From Crocinitomicaceae bacterium (lineage in GTDB: Bacteria > Bacteroidota > Bacteroidia > Flavobacteriales_G > Salibacteraceae), in assembly GCA_002707155.1 (NCBI GenBank), contig PAME01000014.1, forward strand, positions 1 through 64,000: 64,000 bases of DNA. Direction: 5' to 3'. The notes beneath the pieces are model-generated. The model was not told where the DNA came from. It ran no database searches and was given only the letters and a program-made list of their open reading frames with translations. This document shows positions 62,106 through 64,000 of this stretch, piece after piece. A program made the position numbers and the translations under genes. The first letter of the stretch is position 1. Every line of letters starts with the position of its first letter.

Positions 62106-64000
62106 CTAAAATTCAAAATTCCAAGTTATTGAAGGTATTATGGAGAACAAATAAGTCATTCTTGCAGTTGGCAGATTAACTTCATTGTTTACAAAATTGA
62201 TTGCGAAAGCGTTCTGTCGGGCATAAACATTATAAATCGAGAAGTTCAAAGAGTTTTTCCAGCGTTTATCGTCATCGCTTATTTTCCAGTTCAAACCTAC
62301 ATCGGCGCGATGATAGTCTGGCATTTTAGAAGCATTTCGATCCGAATAAACCGGAATCAACTCACCACCATAATTAAACCGACCGGTAGGAGCAGTAAGT
62401 CGAGTACCCGTATTATACACCCAAGTAGCCGATAAATCCAATTTTTTATTCAGGGCATATGTAGCAACAATACTCACGCTATGAGGACGATGATAATTGG
62501 CCAAATAGGTGTTACCGTCATTAATTCCTTCCACCGTTCTCGTTGCTCGACTTAAGGTATATGAAACCCAACCTGTAAGTTTTCCAGTTTGCTTTTTGAC
62601 ATAGAATTCAGCTCCAAAAGATTCCCCTCCCCCTTGTCTGATAACACCTTCTAATTGTTTATTTAATAAGATATTGGCATTATCTGCAAAATCTATTTGA
62701 TTTTGCAACACCTTATAATACACCTCAACAGAGGTCTCGAACATATTCTTATTCAAATTGCGGAAGTAGCCCAAGGCAATCTGATCCGCAATTCCAGGAG
62801 CAGTATTGGTAGAACTTGGCATCCAAACATCTAAAGGAGCACCTCCAGTTGAGTTGGTCGCTAAATGCAAATATTGGGTCATTCTGTTGTACGACGCCTT
62901 CACCGAACTTACGTCATCTATGGTAAATTTAGCCGCTAATCGAGGTTCTAAATTTGCAAATGTGTTGTATACATCACCTGACTCATAGGCATCAAAGCCC
63001 GTGTTGTTGTATTCTTCGTCATAGGTATAAACTGTATCTCTTCCCACATTGCTAAAAGAAGATAAACGCAAGCCATATTGAAGGGTAAATCGACCACCAA
63101 TCTTTTGCTCGTTACTGACATAAATGCCATTTTCCCAAGCATAACGATTAAAAAACTCAATCTTATTGAAAGCGTCATTTATTAAACCGGGCTCAATTAT
63201 CGCTGGCTTAAACGTATGATAGGTGGACTGTATTCCAAACTTAACTGTATTGTTAGTGTTCGCATAAAAGGTGTAGTCGTTTTTAAAACTATAATTCAGG
63301 ATTTTACTCGTCCACACAAACTCGTTTGGACCGGAAGGCACTCCGAGATTGTAGTTAAAGTTAGAGTAAATTCCAGTGAAATTTGAAAACAATCTATCGC
63401 TAAAAATGTGATTCCAGCGAGCAGAAACAGTTTGATTTCCCCAACCCAACTTAAATAAATCGCCGGCACCTAAAACGTCTCGTCCAGTATATGCGGAAAT
63501 AAACACTCGATTTTTATCGTTGATACGCCAATTAACTTTTCCATTTAAATCGTAGAAAAATAATTCAGCATCACTTGCCGGGTTGTCTGATGGCAGGAGC
63601 TTCAAAAATAAATCTCCGTAAGTTCTTCTACCCGATATTACGTATGAAATCTTGTCTTTAACAATTGGACCTTCAATGGTGAGTCGCGAGCTAATGAGGC
63701 CTATTCCTCCGCTAACTTTAGTCTTTTTCGAATTCCCTTCCTTCATCCGAACATCTAACACACTGGAAAGTCGTCCACCATATCGTGCTGGAATTCCACC
63801 TTTATAGAGCTCTGCATTTTTTATGGCGTCTTGATTAAAAACACTGAAAATTCCGAATAAATGAGAGGCATTATAGACAGGTGCTTCATCCAAAAGAATT
63901 AAGTTTTGATCTAGCCCTCCGCCACGAACAAAGAATCCAGTGCTGCCCTCTCCTCCACTTTGCACACCAGGCAATAACTGAATAGCTCGTATTACATCAA
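62106..64000 (-). CDS. TonB-dependent receptor, 5' end beyond window
   Basis: Only the last 630 residues are visible. The frame stays open to the edge and reads DVIRAIQLLPGVQSGGEGS then FFVRGGG, the core of the TonB plug domain, so the N-terminal signal, carboxypeptidase-regulatory domain and TonB box region lie outside. The barrel follows: LSSVLDVRMKEGN closes the plug and aromatic strands run to the final SIIPSITWNFEF, whose terminal Phe is the barrel-insertion signal. The ligand is unknown. It starts a unit with DUF4249, MORN-like and DUF1853 genes. Confidence 0.93.
   Translation of the reverse strand, partial: DVIRAIQLLPGVQSGGEGSTGFFVRGGGLDQNLILLDEAPVYNASHLFGIFSVFNQDAIKNAELYKGGIPARYGGRLSSVLDVRMKEGNSKKTKVSGGIGLISSRLTIEGPIVKDKISYVISGRRTYGDLFLKLLPSDNPASDAELFFYDLNGKVNWRINDKNRVFISAYTGRDVLGAGDLFKLGWGNQTVSARWNHIFSDRLFSNFTGIYSNFNYNLGVPSGPNEFVWTSKILNYSFKNDYTFYANTNNTVKFGIQSTYHTFKPAIIEPGLINDAFNKIEFFNRYAWENGIYVSNEQKIGGRFTLQYGLRLSSFSNVGRDTVYTYDEEYNNTGFDAYESGDVYNTFANLEPRLAAKFTIDDVSSVKASYNRMTQYLHLATNSTGGAPLDVWMPSSTNTAPGIADQIALGYFRNLNKNMFETSVEVYYKVLQNQIDFADNANILLNKQLEGVIRQGGGESFGAEFYVKKQTGKLTGWVSYTLSRATRTVEGINDGNTYLANYHRPHSVSIVATYALNKKLDLSATWVYNTGTRLTAPTGRFNYGGELIPVYSDRNASKMPDYHRADVGLNWKISDDDKRWKNSLNFSIYNVYARQNAFAINFVNNEVNLPTARMTYLFSIIPSITWNFEF

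Overview
The window is AT-rich, densely packed chromosomal DNA from a Bacteroidota bacterium, most likely of the order Flavobacteriales (Cryomorphaceae/Crocinitomicaceae-like). The signs are a type IX secretion system (T9SS) sorting domain, a gliding-motility-associated CHU_C-type C-terminus, SusC/TonB-type receptors with a DUF4249 partner, Pur-alpha-like DUF3276, DUF6089 and DUF4301 proteins, and many copies of the Bacteroidota -7 promoter element TAnnTTTG just upstream of genes. I see no rRNA, tRNA, IS element, prophage or CRISPR array. Both edges cut genes: a secreted protein on the left and a TonB-dependent receptor on the right.

Layout. 1-7.5 kb: a partial secreted protein, a Nudix hydrolase divergent from pyrE, then pyrE-SRPBCC, birA convergent to it, and a housekeeping/lipid run rsfS-ftsH-DUF2007-cdsA-psd. 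7.5-12.4 kb: a periplasmic TlpA-like thioredoxin, a lipoprotein and an outer-membrane TonB-type barrel. 12.7-18.7 kb: a YdeP-type molybdopterin oxidoreductase, a small heme-c lipoprotein, dtd, an MBOAT acyltransferase with a membrane-anchored partner, and a MazG-like protein. 18.7-23.3 kb: DUF6089 barrel, leucine-rich-repeat protein and ribF on the minus strand, then atpD-atpC. 23.3-28 kb: a potassium block (voltage-gated-type channel, trkA, trkH) with one T9SS cargo protein inside it. 28-35.2 kb: outer-membrane barrel, AddA-like helicase-nuclease, GNAT, rdgB, small membrane protein, DUF4301. 35.4-45.8 kb: lipoprotein M1 aminopeptidase, proline dehydrogenase, two very large T9SS surface proteins back to back, and the Pur-alpha-like protein. 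45.9-54.1 kb: SulP and LysE transporters, a gene-poor stretch, a broken Kazal-type lipoprotein, YdjM-like, GNAT, metallo-beta-lactamase-fold and Na/Pi proteins. 54.1-59.7 kb: ruvX-def-TPR lipoprotein divergent from dapD-glycosyltransferase-tsaC-cca. 59.7-64 kb: a minus-strand run TonB receptor-DUF4249-MORN-like-DUF1853.

How genes fit together: cdsA and psd make phosphatidylethanolamine precursors and product; trkA and trkH form one K+ uptake system; atpD and atpC are two F1 subunits placed away from the other ATP synthase genes; the TonB receptor and DUF4249 lipoprotein are a typical outer-membrane pair; tsaC and cca both serve tRNA maturation. Genes are often joined by TAATG or ATGA overlaps, and several start at GTG or TTG.

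The most unusual items are (i) a Kazal-type protease-inhibitor lipoprotein on the minus strand at 48.5-48.7 kb that carries an in-frame TGA and a lost cysteine, (ii) an ORF-less 350-bp stretch next to it bounded by a perfect -7 box and a terminator and containing a perfect 10-bp stem, a candidate non-coding RNA, (iii) two adjacent giant surface proteins with clear modular repeats, and (iv) a YdeP-type oxidoreductase followed closely by a heme-c lipoprotein. I did not find a clear new defence or mobile system; most of the window is ordinary core genome.
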